64,000 bases of DNA from Marinobacterium lacunae (GTDB lineage Bacteria > Pseudomonadota > Gammaproteobacteria > Pseudomonadales > Balneatricaceae): NCBI RefSeq assembly GCF_000705555.1, contig NZ_JMQN01000015.1, forward strand, positions 310,001 through 374,000, in the 5' to 3' direction. The translations under genes and the position numbers were made by a program. Positions 27,094 through 35,322 of this stretch are shown one piece after another. How positions within the stretch are numbered: the first letter of the stretch is position 1; each line of letters opens with the position of its first letter. Below the pieces are notes generated by a model. It did not search any database, had not been told where the DNA came from, and saw nothing but the letters and a program-made list of their open reading frames with translations.

Positions 27094-28422
27094 ATGTCAA
27101 AGAAAGTACCGGATAAGCGCGGCCTTCATGAACTCTACGGGGAGAACCCCGAAAAGGCTGATCGCATCGTTTGGGGACGGGAGGTGGATACCGAGTCCCG
27201 GCGCGGGTTTCTCAAGAAAAGCGGGCTGGCCGCCATGACGGCAGCACTGGGTGCCGCGGCTATCCCTTATGCCGCGAAGATGCCCGGGGGCCTTATACCT
27301 GCCGCCTTCGCGCAAAGCGATCAGCCGTTCATGCTCGAGGGCAAGGATGGTCTGACACTGCTCAATGACCGCCCGATCAATGCCGAAACACCGCCTCACC
27401 TTCTCGACGATGATGTGACACCCGCCCACCGGATGTTCGTGCGCAACAACGGGATACCCCCGGCAATCAAGGATATCGACCCGGACAACTGGGAGCTGCG
27501 TATCGAGGGTGAGTCCTGCACCAATCCCCAGACCTTTTCGGTTGCAGAGTTGAAAGCCCGGTTCAAGCATTACACCTATCAGTTAACGGTGGAGTGCGGA
27601 GGCAACGGGCGCGCTGAATATGTACCGTCGGCCAGCGGTAACCAATGGACGACGGGCGCTGTGGCCTGTCCAAGTTTCACCGGTGTACGTCTGCGTGATG
27701 TGCTCGAAGCCTGCGGTATCGCCGGCGATGCGGTCTACATCGGGTATTACGGTGCTGACACCCATGTCAGCGGCGACGCCAGCAAATCGCCGATCTCACG
27801 TGGTGTCCCGATGAGCAAGGCGCTGGAGGACGAGTCGCTGATTGCCTGGGCGATGAATGGTGAAGCGATCCCCTATCTCAATGGCTATCCGTTGCGGCTT
27901 GTCTGCGGAGGCTGGCCCGGCTCTGTTTCGGGCAAATGGCTAAAAACCATTGTGATTCGTAACAAGGTGCATGATGGCGCAAAGATGGCAGCGCCCTCCT
28001 ACAGCATGCCGAAATATCCGGTGGCGCCGGGCACCGAGGTGCCCAAGTCCGACTTTGTCACCATTGAGTCGATGCCGGTTAAATCACTGATCACCTTCCC
28101 CGCTTCAGGGCTTACCCAATCCAAAGGTGAGAAGCTGGTGGTACGTGGGCATGCCTGGGCGGGGGATCTCGCTGTCGAGACAGTCGAGGTATCGATCGAT
28201 TTTGGCGCCACCTGGCAAAGGGTGGAGCTAAAAGCCCCGGTCAATCGGCTGGCATGGCAGCGCTGGAGTACTGTCATCGAATTCCCTGAAATCGGTTATT
28301 ACGAGATATGGGCCAAGGCGACGGACGCTCAGGGCCGATCTCAACCGATGGTCGTTCCGGGATGGAATCCGAAGGGGTATCTCAATAATGCCTGTCACCG
28401 CATAGCGGTTCAGATCGTCTGA
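27094..28422 (+). CDS. Periplasmic sulfite dehydrogenase, molybdopterin subunit (SoxC/SorA-like)
   Basis: 442-aa sulfite-oxidase-family protein exported by Tat: S-R-R-G-F-L-K-K-S at residues 36-44 followed by a hydrophobic stretch ending A-F-A-Q. The molybdenum-ligating cysteine is in L-T-V-E-C-G-G-N-G-R (about residue 169), and a C-terminal dimerisation (Mo-co_dimer) domain follows. It should oxidise sulfite to sulfate (SorA) or act on bound sulfur (SoxC). ATG 27094 has AGGAG eight bases upstream. A small c-type cytochrome follows after 10 bases as electron acceptor. No other sox genes are nearby, favouring a stand-alone SorAB-like role. Confidence 0.9.
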   Translation: MSKKVPDKRGLHELYGENPEKADRIVWGREVDTESRRGFLKKSGLAAMTAALGAAAIPYAAKMPGGLIPAAFAQSDQPFMLEGKDGLTLLNDRPINAETPPHLLDDDVTPAHRMFVRNNGIPPAIKDIDPDNWELRIEGESCTNPQTFSVAELKARFKHYTYQLTVECGGNGRAEYVPSASGNQWTTGAVACPSFTGVRLRDVLEACGIAGDAVYIGYYGADTHVSGDASKSPISRGVPMSKALEDESLIAWAMNGEAIPYLNGYPLRLVCGGWPGSVSGKWLKTIVIRNKVHDGAKMAAPSYSMPKYPVAPGTEVPKSDFVTIESMPVKSLITFPASGLTQSKGEKLVVRGHAWAGDLAVETVEVSIDFGATWQRVELKAPVNRLAWQRWSTVIEFPEIGYYEIWAKATDAQGRSQPMVVPGWNPKGYLNNACHRIAVQIV

Positions 28423-28432
28423 GGGGGTTGAG

Positions 28433-28798
28433 ATGTTCACTCGAAGCCTGCGTCGGCTGCTGTTGCCGCTGGCGTTGCTGGTGCCGCTGGGCGCCTGGGC
28501 TGAAACCGACCCGGATACCGGTTTTGTAATCGCACCCGGGTGGGAGACAGTCAAAAACAACTGCACGGCCTGCCACTCCTCCAAGCTGGTGACGCAGAAT
28601 GCCGGCTCCCGAAACCGTTGGCAGTATGTGATTCGCTGGATGCAGGAAACTCAGGGCCTATGGCAGTTTCCGGCCGAGACCGAAAAAACGATTCTCGACT
28701 ATCTGACCGAACATTACGGGCCGAAGGAGGGCGCGCGTCGTCCGCCGTTACCGCCCTCGATGATGCCAAAAAATCCGTACAAGCAAAGCAGCGGTTAA
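28433..28798 (+). CDS. Monoheme cytochrome c subunit of sulfite dehydrogenase (SorB-like)
   Basis: 121-aa periplasmic cytochrome. A Sec signal peptide (about residues 1-23, ending A-W-A) is followed by heme motif C-T-A-C-H (about 41-45) and a methionine-rich C-terminus (P-S-M-M-P-K-N-P-Y) that supplies the likely axial ligand. It starts 10 bases after the molybdenum subunit and the pair ends in a strong terminator, so it is the probable electron acceptor of the sulfite dehydrogenase. Confidence 0.88.
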   Translation: MFTRSLRRLLLPLALLVPLGAWAETDPDTGFVIAPGWETVKNNCTACHSSKLVTQNAGSRNRWQYVIRWMQETQGLWQFPAETEKTILDYLTEHYGPKEGARRPPLPPSMMPKNPYKQSSG

Positions 28799-28803
28799 GG
28801 CGC

Positions 28804-28831
28804 GGGCTCCCCGGTCAGGGGAGCCCTTATT
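28804..28831 (+). terminator. Intrinsic terminator after sulfite dehydrogenase operon
   Basis: Perfect 9-bp stem GGGCTCCCC (28804-28812) with GGGGAGCCC (28818-28826), loop GGTCA, then TTATT. The convergent aminotransferase gene ends five bases beyond. Confidence 0.85.
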
Positions 28832-28835
28832 GATC

Positions 28836-30017
28836 TCAGCTGTGCTGTGCCGCTGCCTGCTCAAAGAGTGGGCTGAGTATCGCCAGCATCTTGTCGATCT
28901 CAGGCACCGATACATTCAGTGCAGGCATAAAGCGCAGCGTGTGAGGCCGCGGTGCGTTCAGCAGCAGACCGGCGTCCAGTGCCTGTTTCACCAGCGCCTG
29001 TGCATCGATTGCGCCGGTATCCAGTGCCAGCAGCAGTCCGGCGCCCCGCACCTTACCTAGATTGAACCGGGTGCTGAGATGCTCAAGCCCTTGGCTCAGG
29101 TGCTGGCTCAACGCCTGTACCTGCGACAGGAAGCCTGCTGAAGTCACCGCTTCAAGCACGGCGAGCGCGGCGGCACAAACCAGAGGGTTGCCGTTGAAGG
29201 TGCCACCCTGATCACCGTATTCAAAGCAGCAGGCGTGTGCTTTTGCCATCAGTGCCGCGATCGGTACGCCTGCGCCCAAACCCTTGCCGAGGGTCACCAC
29301 ATCGGGCTCGATCTGGTGCTGCTGGTAGCAGAACAGACTGCCGGTACGGCCGATACCGGTCTGAACCTCGTCCAGCATCAACAGCAATCCATGTTCCTGT
29401 GTCAGCCTGCGCAGCCCCTGCAGGAACTCGTGACTGGCCGGTATTACGCCCGCCTCACCCTGAATCGGCTCCAGCATCACCGCCACTGTGTGCTCATCAA
29501 TGGCGGCCTCGACCGCCTCCAGATCCCCGAACGGCACCTTGGTAAAGCCCGGCACCTTGGGGTTGAACAGTGGCTCGAACGCCGGTTTGCCCGTTGCCGA
29601 CATGGTTGCCAGCGTCCGGCCATGAAAACCGTTGTGAAAGGTGATGATCTTCCAGGCGCCCTTGCGGTGTAGCTGCCCCCACTTCCGTGCGAGCTTGATC
29701 GCCCCTTCGTTGGCCTCTGCACCGCTGTTGGCAAAGAACACCTGATCCATCCCGCTCAGGTGTGTCAGGCGATTGGCCAGTTGTATGGCCTGATCGTTAT
29801 AAAACGCAGGGCTTGGGTTGATCAGGCGCCGACTTTGGGTGCAGATCGCCTGTGCGACTGCTTCGGGGCAGTGGCCAAGGGTATTGACCGCCCAGCCTTG
29901 CACGAAATCGAGCCAGGCGTTGCCTGCTGCGTCATAAAGATAGCTGCCGCTACCGCTGGTGAAGGTGATATCCGGTTTGGCCGAGATCTGCATCAGGGCG
30001 CTGTGTTGCGTTTTCAT
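28836..30017 (-). CDS. Acetylornithine-type class III aminotransferase (ArgD-like)
   Basis: PLP enzyme of about 393 aa. The cofactor lysine is in T-L-G-K-G-L-G-A-G (about residue 247), the G-A-E-A-N-E-G-A-I-K motif is near 101, F-H-N-G-F-H-G-R-T near 128, and L-D-E-V-Q-T-G-I-G-R near 217. The profile fits acetylornithine/succinylornithine transaminase; other class III substrates are possible. ATG 30017 is listed; GTG 30023, six bases after GGAG, may be the true start. The 5' leader carries a terminator-like hairpin immediately before the ribosome binding site, so attenuation is suspected. Confidence 0.88.
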   Translation of the reverse strand: MKTQHSALMQISAKPDITFTSGSGSYLYDAAGNAWLDFVQGWAVNTLGHCPEAVAQAICTQSRRLINPSPAFYNDQAIQLANRLTHLSGMDQVFFANSGAEANEGAIKLARKWGQLHRKGAWKIITFHNGFHGRTLATMSATGKPAFEPLFNPKVPGFTKVPFGDLEAVEAAIDEHTVAVMLEPIQGEAGVIPASHEFLQGLRRLTQEHGLLLMLDEVQTGIGRTGSLFCYQQHQIEPDVVTLGKGLGAGVPIAALMAKAHACCFEYGDQGGTFNGNPLVCAAALAVLEAVTSAGFLSQVQALSQHLSQGLEHLSTRFNLGKVRGAGLLLALDTGAIDAQALVKQALDAGLLLNAPRPHTLRFMPALNVSVPEIDKMLAILSPLFEQAAAQHS

Positions 30018-30033
30018 ATCCACTATTTGCTCC

Positions 30034-30065
30034 AAAAAAAAAGGCCACCGGGGATACCGGTGGCC
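30034..30065 (-). terminator. Terminator-like hairpin in the leader of the ArgD-like gene (candidate attenuator)
   Basis: Read on the minus strand, GGCCACCGG pairs perfectly with CCGGTGGCC over 9 bp (30043-30051 and 30057-30065) and is followed directly by nine T (30042-30034) and then GGAG of the aminotransferase ribosome binding site. No minus-strand gene ends upstream, so this hairpin lies inside the 5' untranslated leader of the aminotransferase message. Confidence 0.72.
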
Positions 30066-30352
30066 TTCGTGATCTGTGTTGTCTGAAACAGGTCAGTACG
30101 TCAACAGTGTCTCGATCGGACAGGGGCGATCCCACAGGAATCTGTGCAGGAAGCGGTCTGTCGTCGGTTGAGTGCTGTCATGTTCATGCACAGGAGTATT
30201 TCAAATAGCGTGGCTGTTGAAAACAGGTGCGGCTAAAAAAGCAGACGATATGACCATCGTATCTCCAGATAACGGTACAAATAGGGTTACACTCACCGGA
30301 GAACAGAGTTTAGAGCACCAAAGCGAGTGTCGAGCTCCACAGGGAGAGGGTG
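30066..30352. promoter_or_regulatory. Divergent intergenic region holding the structured leader of the ArgD-like gene
   Basis: No gene is supported here. The region must carry promoters for the aminotransferase (minus) and the C13 peptidase (plus). Complementary heptamers TGCACAG (30187-30193) and CTGTGCA (30142-30148) could form an upstream stem in the minus-strand leader. A possible 28-codon minus-strand open frame (from about 30186) with several CGA/AGA arginine codons lacks a ribosome binding site. AGGGAGAGGG at 30341-30350 is the plus-strand ribosome binding site. Confidence 0.5.
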
Positions 30353-31813
30353 ATGAGTAAGCTGACAAGCGAACGATTACAGCGCCGTTGGCTGGATGAT
30401 CTGGGCTGCAACCTGTCGTCGGGATTGCGGCTGGCGTTTTGGATGCGACTCAATGTCAGCCGTCTGAGAGTATCGCTTGGCCAACTGATTACGCTGGCCC
30501 TGTTGCTGTTCGCAGTGGATTTTATAACCGCCTATGCGCAGGTCGAGCCGCCGCGTGCGTTCAATCTTTACGGTATCGATTATCTGGCGGCGATCTACCT
30601 GTTCGATCTGCTGCTGATACTGCTCGGTGCCCGTCTTGTCGGCGCCGACACTCATCAGTTCGGCAAGCTTGTGACCGGCATGCTCGGCGCTTCGTTGCCG
30701 GTTACGCTGGTGATGCAGTGCGTCGCTTGGCTGATGCTCGGCGACTACCCATCGCCGCTGATAGCCTGGGGATACCTGGCGCTGGCATTAGCGTGGAACC
30801 TGCTAATACTGCTGCGGCTGTTGCGCGGCATCGTCGGTGCGCGTTCAGGCAGGGCTTTTGCGGCGGCACTGGTCTATACCCTTGGCTCACTGGCCGGTTT
30901 ATGGCTGATTCCGAGGATCGAGCTTTGGTATACCGATTACCGATCGGAGGGTGTCGAGCAATCGCCGTTTCGCGGATTGAATGTGGAGGATATCTACTAC
31001 GCCCAGCCTGCCTTGATGCACCAGCGTCTTGCCGAGCTTCGTGAGCAACGTCCCGGTGTTGTGGATCTGTATCTGTTGGCATTCGCCGGTTACGGGCCGG
31101 AAAACGTGTTCCTCAATGAGGTGGAGTACGTGCAGGAGCAGTTCGACAACCGCTATGACACCGGCGGGCGTTCCCTGATACTGGCCAATAACGTGGATGC
31201 CGTGCATCGCTATCCGCTGGCCAACCGCCATAACCTTAGCAATGCGCTGGGCGCGATCGCCGATCGGATGGACACAAACGAGGATATCCTGTTCCTGTTC
31301 ATGACCTCGCATGGCAGCTCGGACCACCGCTTCTCGGTGGAGATGGGGCCTTTGCAGCTGGATGACCTGACAGCGCCGGAATTGCGCGCGGCGCTGGATG
31401 ATGCCGGTATTCGCTGGCGGGTGATTCTTGTATCCAGTTGCTATTCAGGGGGCTTTATCGAGCCACTCAAAACCCCCGAAACATTGATTATCACCGCGGC
31501 CTCGGCGGACAGAACCTCATTCGGCTGCGGGTCGCAAAGTGACTTTACCTACTTTGGCACCGCCTTTTTCAAACAGGCATTGATGGAGGAGCCGCGCTTC
31601 ATCGAAGCCTTCGAGCGGGCGCGAGGCTGGGTTACCGAACGGGAGGTTCAGGATGGCTTCACCCCCTCCGAACCTCAGCGTTTTGTCGGCGCGAGAATCT
31701 CGGACAAGCTCGATGCGTATTATGCCGACCCGCGGGTACAGCAGGCGCTGATAAATGCCGATGAAGAATATCGGGCGTGTCTGGCGCAATCCGATACGCT
31801 TGCGTGCAGGTGA
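30353..31813 (+). CDS. Membrane-anchored C13 (legumain-type) cysteine peptidase
   Basis: 486 aa. About five transmembrane helices in residues 44-190 are followed by a caspase-fold (clan CD) domain. The catalytic pair is seen as M-T-S-H-G-S (His320) and V-S-S-C-Y-S-G-G (Cys363), each after a hydrophobic strand as in legumain and GPI8. Legumain-like enzymes cleave after Asn or Asp, but specificity here is unknown. The topology puts the peptidase domain after an odd number of helices, so it may face the periplasm. ATG 30353 follows AGGGAGAGGG. Monocistronic; neighbours give no hint of substrate. Confidence 0.88.
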   Translation: MSKLTSERLQRRWLDDLGCNLSSGLRLAFWMRLNVSRLRVSLGQLITLALLLFAVDFITAYAQVEPPRAFNLYGIDYLAAIYLFDLLLILLGARLVGADTHQFGKLVTGMLGASLPVTLVMQCVAWLMLGDYPSPLIAWGYLALALAWNLLILLRLLRGIVGARSGRAFAAALVYTLGSLAGLWLIPRIELWYTDYRSEGVEQSPFRGLNVEDIYYAQPALMHQRLAELREQRPGVVDLYLLAFAGYGPENVFLNEVEYVQEQFDNRYDTGGRSLILANNVDAVHRYPLANRHNLSNALGAIADRMDTNEDILFLFMTSHGSSDHRFSVEMGPLQLDDLTAPELRAALDDAGIRWRVILVSSCYSGGFIEPLKTPETLIITAASADRTSFGCGSQSDFTYFGTAFFKQALMEEPRFIEAFERARGWVTEREVQDGFTPSEPQRFVGARISDKLDAYYADPRVQQALINADEEYRACLAQSDTLACR

Positions 31814-31953
31814 TCCAGCGTGTCACCGTTGGCGTACAGAATCAAAGTTGTACTGGTGGTCAGTTTTAATCGATGGCGGTATGCGATAGTGTTCGCGTTC
31901 GCGCACACTAAAGCTCAAAACGCTTTTCTCGCCCAACCGGCTTCTCACTTCCT

Positions 31954-34900
31954 ATGACGATGCTCACTGATTTCTTTCTAACCGATCCCGTACCCAGCCT
32001 GGCGGTTATCGGCAGTTATAACCCCTGGCTGGTGACGCTGTCGCTGCTGATCGCCGTGTTTACATCGAGCATCGCGCTGCATCTGGTCGGTGCCGTGCGC
32101 AATACCGATAACCCGGTATTGAAGCGGGTCGGTATCCTGTCTTCGGGGCTTGCTCTCGGTGGGGGCATCTGGTCGATGCACTTCATCGGCATGATGGCGT
32201 TCGAGATGAATGTGCCGGTGGAATACGATCCGGGCCTTACCCTGCTCTCGGCCGTACCCGGTGTGCTGGCCTGTTGGTTGGCCATGGCTCGTGCGAATGA
32301 CGAGCGCCTTGACTGGCGGCGTCTGGCGATCAACGGGTTACTGCTTGGCGCGGGTATCGGCACCATGCACTACACCGGCATGGCGGCAATGAAGATGTCG
32401 TCCATGATGCATTACGACCCTTACCTGTTTGCACTGTCGATTGTGGTGGCGGTGCTGCTGGCGATGCTGGCGCTGTCGATCAAGAGTTGGATATGGCACG
32501 GGTTCAGGCATCTGTCACGTTATTGGGTATCGCTGATCAGCGGCTCGGTGATGGGGCTGGCGATCTCGGCGATGCACTATACCGGTATGGCGGCGGTGGT
32601 GTTTGTATCTGACAGCCCCTTGCCGATGTCGGGCGGTCGCGACGATACCGCGGTATTGGCCCTGAGTGTGTCCCTGTTTACCTGCCTGATCACCGTGATC
32701 GCGTTATCGATCAACGCGTTGCTCTGGTATCGCAATCTGGTGGCACAGATCAGCGCCAACGCATCGCGGATGGACGCTATTCTCAATACTGCCGTGGATG
32801 GCATCATCACCATCGACCATAAGGGGATCATCCAGTCCTTCAATCCCGCGGCCGAGCGGATACTGGGCTGGAGTGCCGACGAAGTATCCGGCATGAACGT
32901 CAGTATGCTGATGCCCGAGCCCGACCACTCGGCCCATGACGGTTACCTCGAACAGTACCGAGCTACCCGCAAGCCCAAGATCATCGGTTCCGGGCGGGAG
33001 GTGATGGCCAAACACAAGATGGGCCATATGGTGCCCATCCGATTGGGTGTTGGCGAGGTCAATCTGCCGGGCAGCAAGGCGTTGTATGTCGGCTTTATCA
33101 CCGATATCAGTCAGCGTCGGGCGATGGAAGCCGAGTTGAGAGAGCGCGAAGAGCGCTATCGCTCTTTGATCAGCAATATTCCCGGCGCGTCCTACCGTTG
33201 CCGTCAGGATTCACAGTGGAGCATGGCGTTTATTAGCGACGCGATTCGTGACCTGACAGGATGGTCTCCCGAGATGCTGGAGAAGGGCGAAATGACGCTC
33301 GGGGAGATGATCCATCCGGATGACCGCGAGATGGTTGAAGGCGCAGTGGCCCGACATGCCGAAAATCAGCAGCGCTTCATGATCGAGTACCGTATTCGCC
33401 ACCGCGACGGGCGCTGGATATGGCTGTTGGATCATGGCAGCTTTTCCTATGATGAGCAGGGTCAGGTGAAGTGGATCGACGGCGTCTTGCTCGATATCTC
33501 CAGCCGAAAGGCGATTGAGGCGGCGCTGGTTGAAGCCAAGGAGCAGGCCGAGGGCGCGGCCAGCGTGAAGTCCGAGTTCCTGGCCAATATGAGTCACGAG
33601 ATACGCACGCCGATGAATGCCATCATCGGGTTCTCGGATGTGTTGATGGACACCGCGTTGACCGATGATCAGCAGCGCTACCTGAAAACCATCTCGGGAT
33701 CTGCGCGATCCCTGCTGCACCTGCTTAACGACATACTCGACAGTGCCAAGCTCGAGAAGGGCAAGATGGAGCTTGAGTGGTCAGATTTCTCGATGCCGGA
33801 GTTGCTCGACAATGTCATATCGACGCTTTGGTTGCAGGCACGGGATAAATCGCTCGATCTCAGTCTGGATCTCTCGCCCGAACTGGACACCTTCTACCTG
33901 GGCGCACCTCAACGTATCCGTCAGGTGCTGACCAACCTGCTGGGCAATGCCGTCAAGTTTACCGAAGAGGGGACTGTGCGGTTGTCGGTACTGCCGGCTG
34001 GCGACGGACTGGTGGAGTTCCGTGTCAGCGATACCGGTATCGGCATTCCGGCTGATCGACTGAAAGAGATTTTCGACCCCTTTACCCAGGCAGATGCGTC
34101 CATGAGCCGTCGATTTGGCGGTACCGGATTGGGTACGACAATCTGCAAGCAATTGGTGGAGTTGATGGGCGGCACGATCAGTGCCAGCAGCACTCCGGGC
34201 CAGGGCAGCTGCTTCAGTTTCCTGCTGCCGCTCAAGCCCGGCCAAAGTGTACAGGCAGAGCCCAAGCTTGATGCTGACCACATACAGCTGCCGCCACTGA
34301 ACGTGCTGGTCGCCGATGATGTTCAGCAGAATCTGGATCTGCTGACACTGTTGCTTGAGCGCCAGGGCCATAGCGTCATCTCGGCTGAAAATGGCCACGA
34401 GGCGCTGCAGCGCTTCTGTGAGCGTCCTTTCGATCTTGTCCTGCTCGATGTCCACATGCCGCAGCTCGATGGTTTGGGGGCTGCCCAGGCGATGCGCAGC
34501 CACGAACGTGAAAAGGGCATAGCACACACGCCGATCATTGCGCTGACCGCCAGCGTCATGGAGGAGGATCGCCGGGCCACACGGGAGGCGGGTATGGACG
34601 GTTTTGCCACCAAACCGATCGACTTCCGACAACTGACCGCGGAAATGGCACGGGTAACCGGACTCAGCGTACGCGTGGCAGACCCAGCGCCCGGTGGTTC
34701 GCCCGACACGACCAAATGCTCGATACAGCGCGAAGACGGTCTCGCGCTTTGGGGTGACTGGACGCTGTACCTGAAGGAGCTTCAACGTTTTGAAGAGAGC
34801 AATCGCGACTGCTGCAAACAGTTCGGTGAACTGTATGACCAGCAAAACGTAGAAGAGGTCAGGCTGGCCGCACATCGGCTCAAGGGAGTAGCCGGTAATC

Positions 34901-35322
34901 TGGCACTCAAGCCGCTCTCCAGAGCGCTGGGACGTATCGAAGATGCCGTGCGACGCGTACCACCCGAGTTCGATCCCGAACTGGTCAGCCAGCTGGAGAG
35001 AGCCTTTGACGATTTCAGGCGGGAGCTGGCAAGGATCGTTGAAGAGCAGGCGGAGCGAAAAGAGGTGGTGCCTGCCGCGCTGCCGAGTGAGGATGCCGCT
35101 CAGTTCGAAGCCAGCGTGCAGCGCTTGATAGAAGCGGCGCGCGCGGCCGAGTTCGATGACGAGTCGCTGGAGCGGATGAAGCAATCGGCCCCGGAGCGTC
35201 ATCGCTATACCGTCAACGATATTGCCAGAGCATTTGATGACTTCGATTTTCTCGAGGCGCATCGTTTGCTGGCCGAGTTGACCCCGGCCGACACCAAGGA
35301 TGTAGAGGAGAGCGCAACGTGA
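31954..35322 (+). CDS. Hybrid sensor histidine kinase: MHYT, PAS, PAS, HisKA, HATPase, REC, HPt
   Basis: 1122-aa membrane sensor. The N-terminal MHYT domain shows three repeats (S-M-H-F-I-G-M near 74, T-M-H-Y-T-G-M near 136, A-M-H-Y-T-G-M near 206), a motif proposed to bind copper and sense oxygen, CO or NO. Two PAS domains follow (about 265-390 and 400-520), then the phospho-acceptor His548 in M-S-H-E-I-R-T-P, an ATPase domain, a receiver with Asp832 in L-L-D-V-H-M-P, and an HPt with His974 in A-A-H-R-L-K-G. The stop overlaps the start of the HD-GYP regulator by 4 bases (GTGA), so the phosphorelay partner is probably that protein. Confidence 0.92.
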   Translation: MTMLTDFFLTDPVPSLAVIGSYNPWLVTLSLLIAVFTSSIALHLVGAVRNTDNPVLKRVGILSSGLALGGGIWSMHFIGMMAFEMNVPVEYDPGLTLLSAVPGVLACWLAMARANDERLDWRRLAINGLLLGAGIGTMHYTGMAAMKMSSMMHYDPYLFALSIVVAVLLAMLALSIKSWIWHGFRHLSRYWVSLISGSVMGLAISAMHYTGMAAVVFVSDSPLPMSGGRDDTAVLALSVSLFTCLITVIALSINALLWYRNLVAQISANASRMDAILNTAVDGIITIDHKGIIQSFNPAAERILGWSADEVSGMNVSMLMPEPDHSAHDGYLEQYRATRKPKIIGSGREVMAKHKMGHMVPIRLGVGEVNLPGSKALYVGFITDISQRRAMEAELREREERYRSLISNIPGASYRCRQDSQWSMAFISDAIRDLTGWSPEMLEKGEMTLGEMIHPDDREMVEGAVARHAENQQRFMIEYRIRHRDGRWIWLLDHGSFSYDEQGQVKWIDGVLLDISSRKAIEAALVEAKEQAEGAASVKSEFLANMSHEIRTPMNAIIGFSDVLMDTALTDDQQRYLKTISGSARSLLHLLNDILDSAKLEKGKMELEWSDFSMPELLDNVISTLWLQARDKSLDLSLDLSPELDTFYLGAPQRIRQVLTNLLGNAVKFTEEGTVRLSVLPAGDGLVEFRVSDTGIGIPADRLKEIFDPFTQADASMSRRFGGTGLGTTICKQLVELMGGTISASSTPGQGSCFSFLLPLKPGQSVQAEPKLDADHIQLPPLNVLVADDVQQNLDLLTLLLERQGHSVISAENGHEALQRFCERPFDLVLLDVHMPQLDGLGAAQAMRSHEREKGIAHTPIIALTASVMEEDRRATREAGMDGFATKPIDFRQLTAEMARVTGLSVRVADPAPGGSPDTTKCSIQREDGLALWGDWTLYLKELQRFEESNRDCCKQFGELYDQQNVEEVRLAAHRLKGVAGNLALKPLSRALGRIEDAVRRVPPEFDPELVSQLERAFDDFRRELARIVEEQAERKEVVPAALPSEDAAQFEASVQRLIEAARAAEFDDESLERMKQSAPERHRYTVNDIARAFDDFDFLEAHRLLAELTPADTKDVEESAT

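Noticed and set aside
30069-30190. Possible 28-codon arginine-containing leader peptide upstream of the ArgD-like gene (minus strand)
   Set aside because: The ATG has no Shine-Dalgarno (the upstream bases read CTCC) and arginine codons are scattered, so it is not listed as a gene; only the terminator hairpin is claimed.
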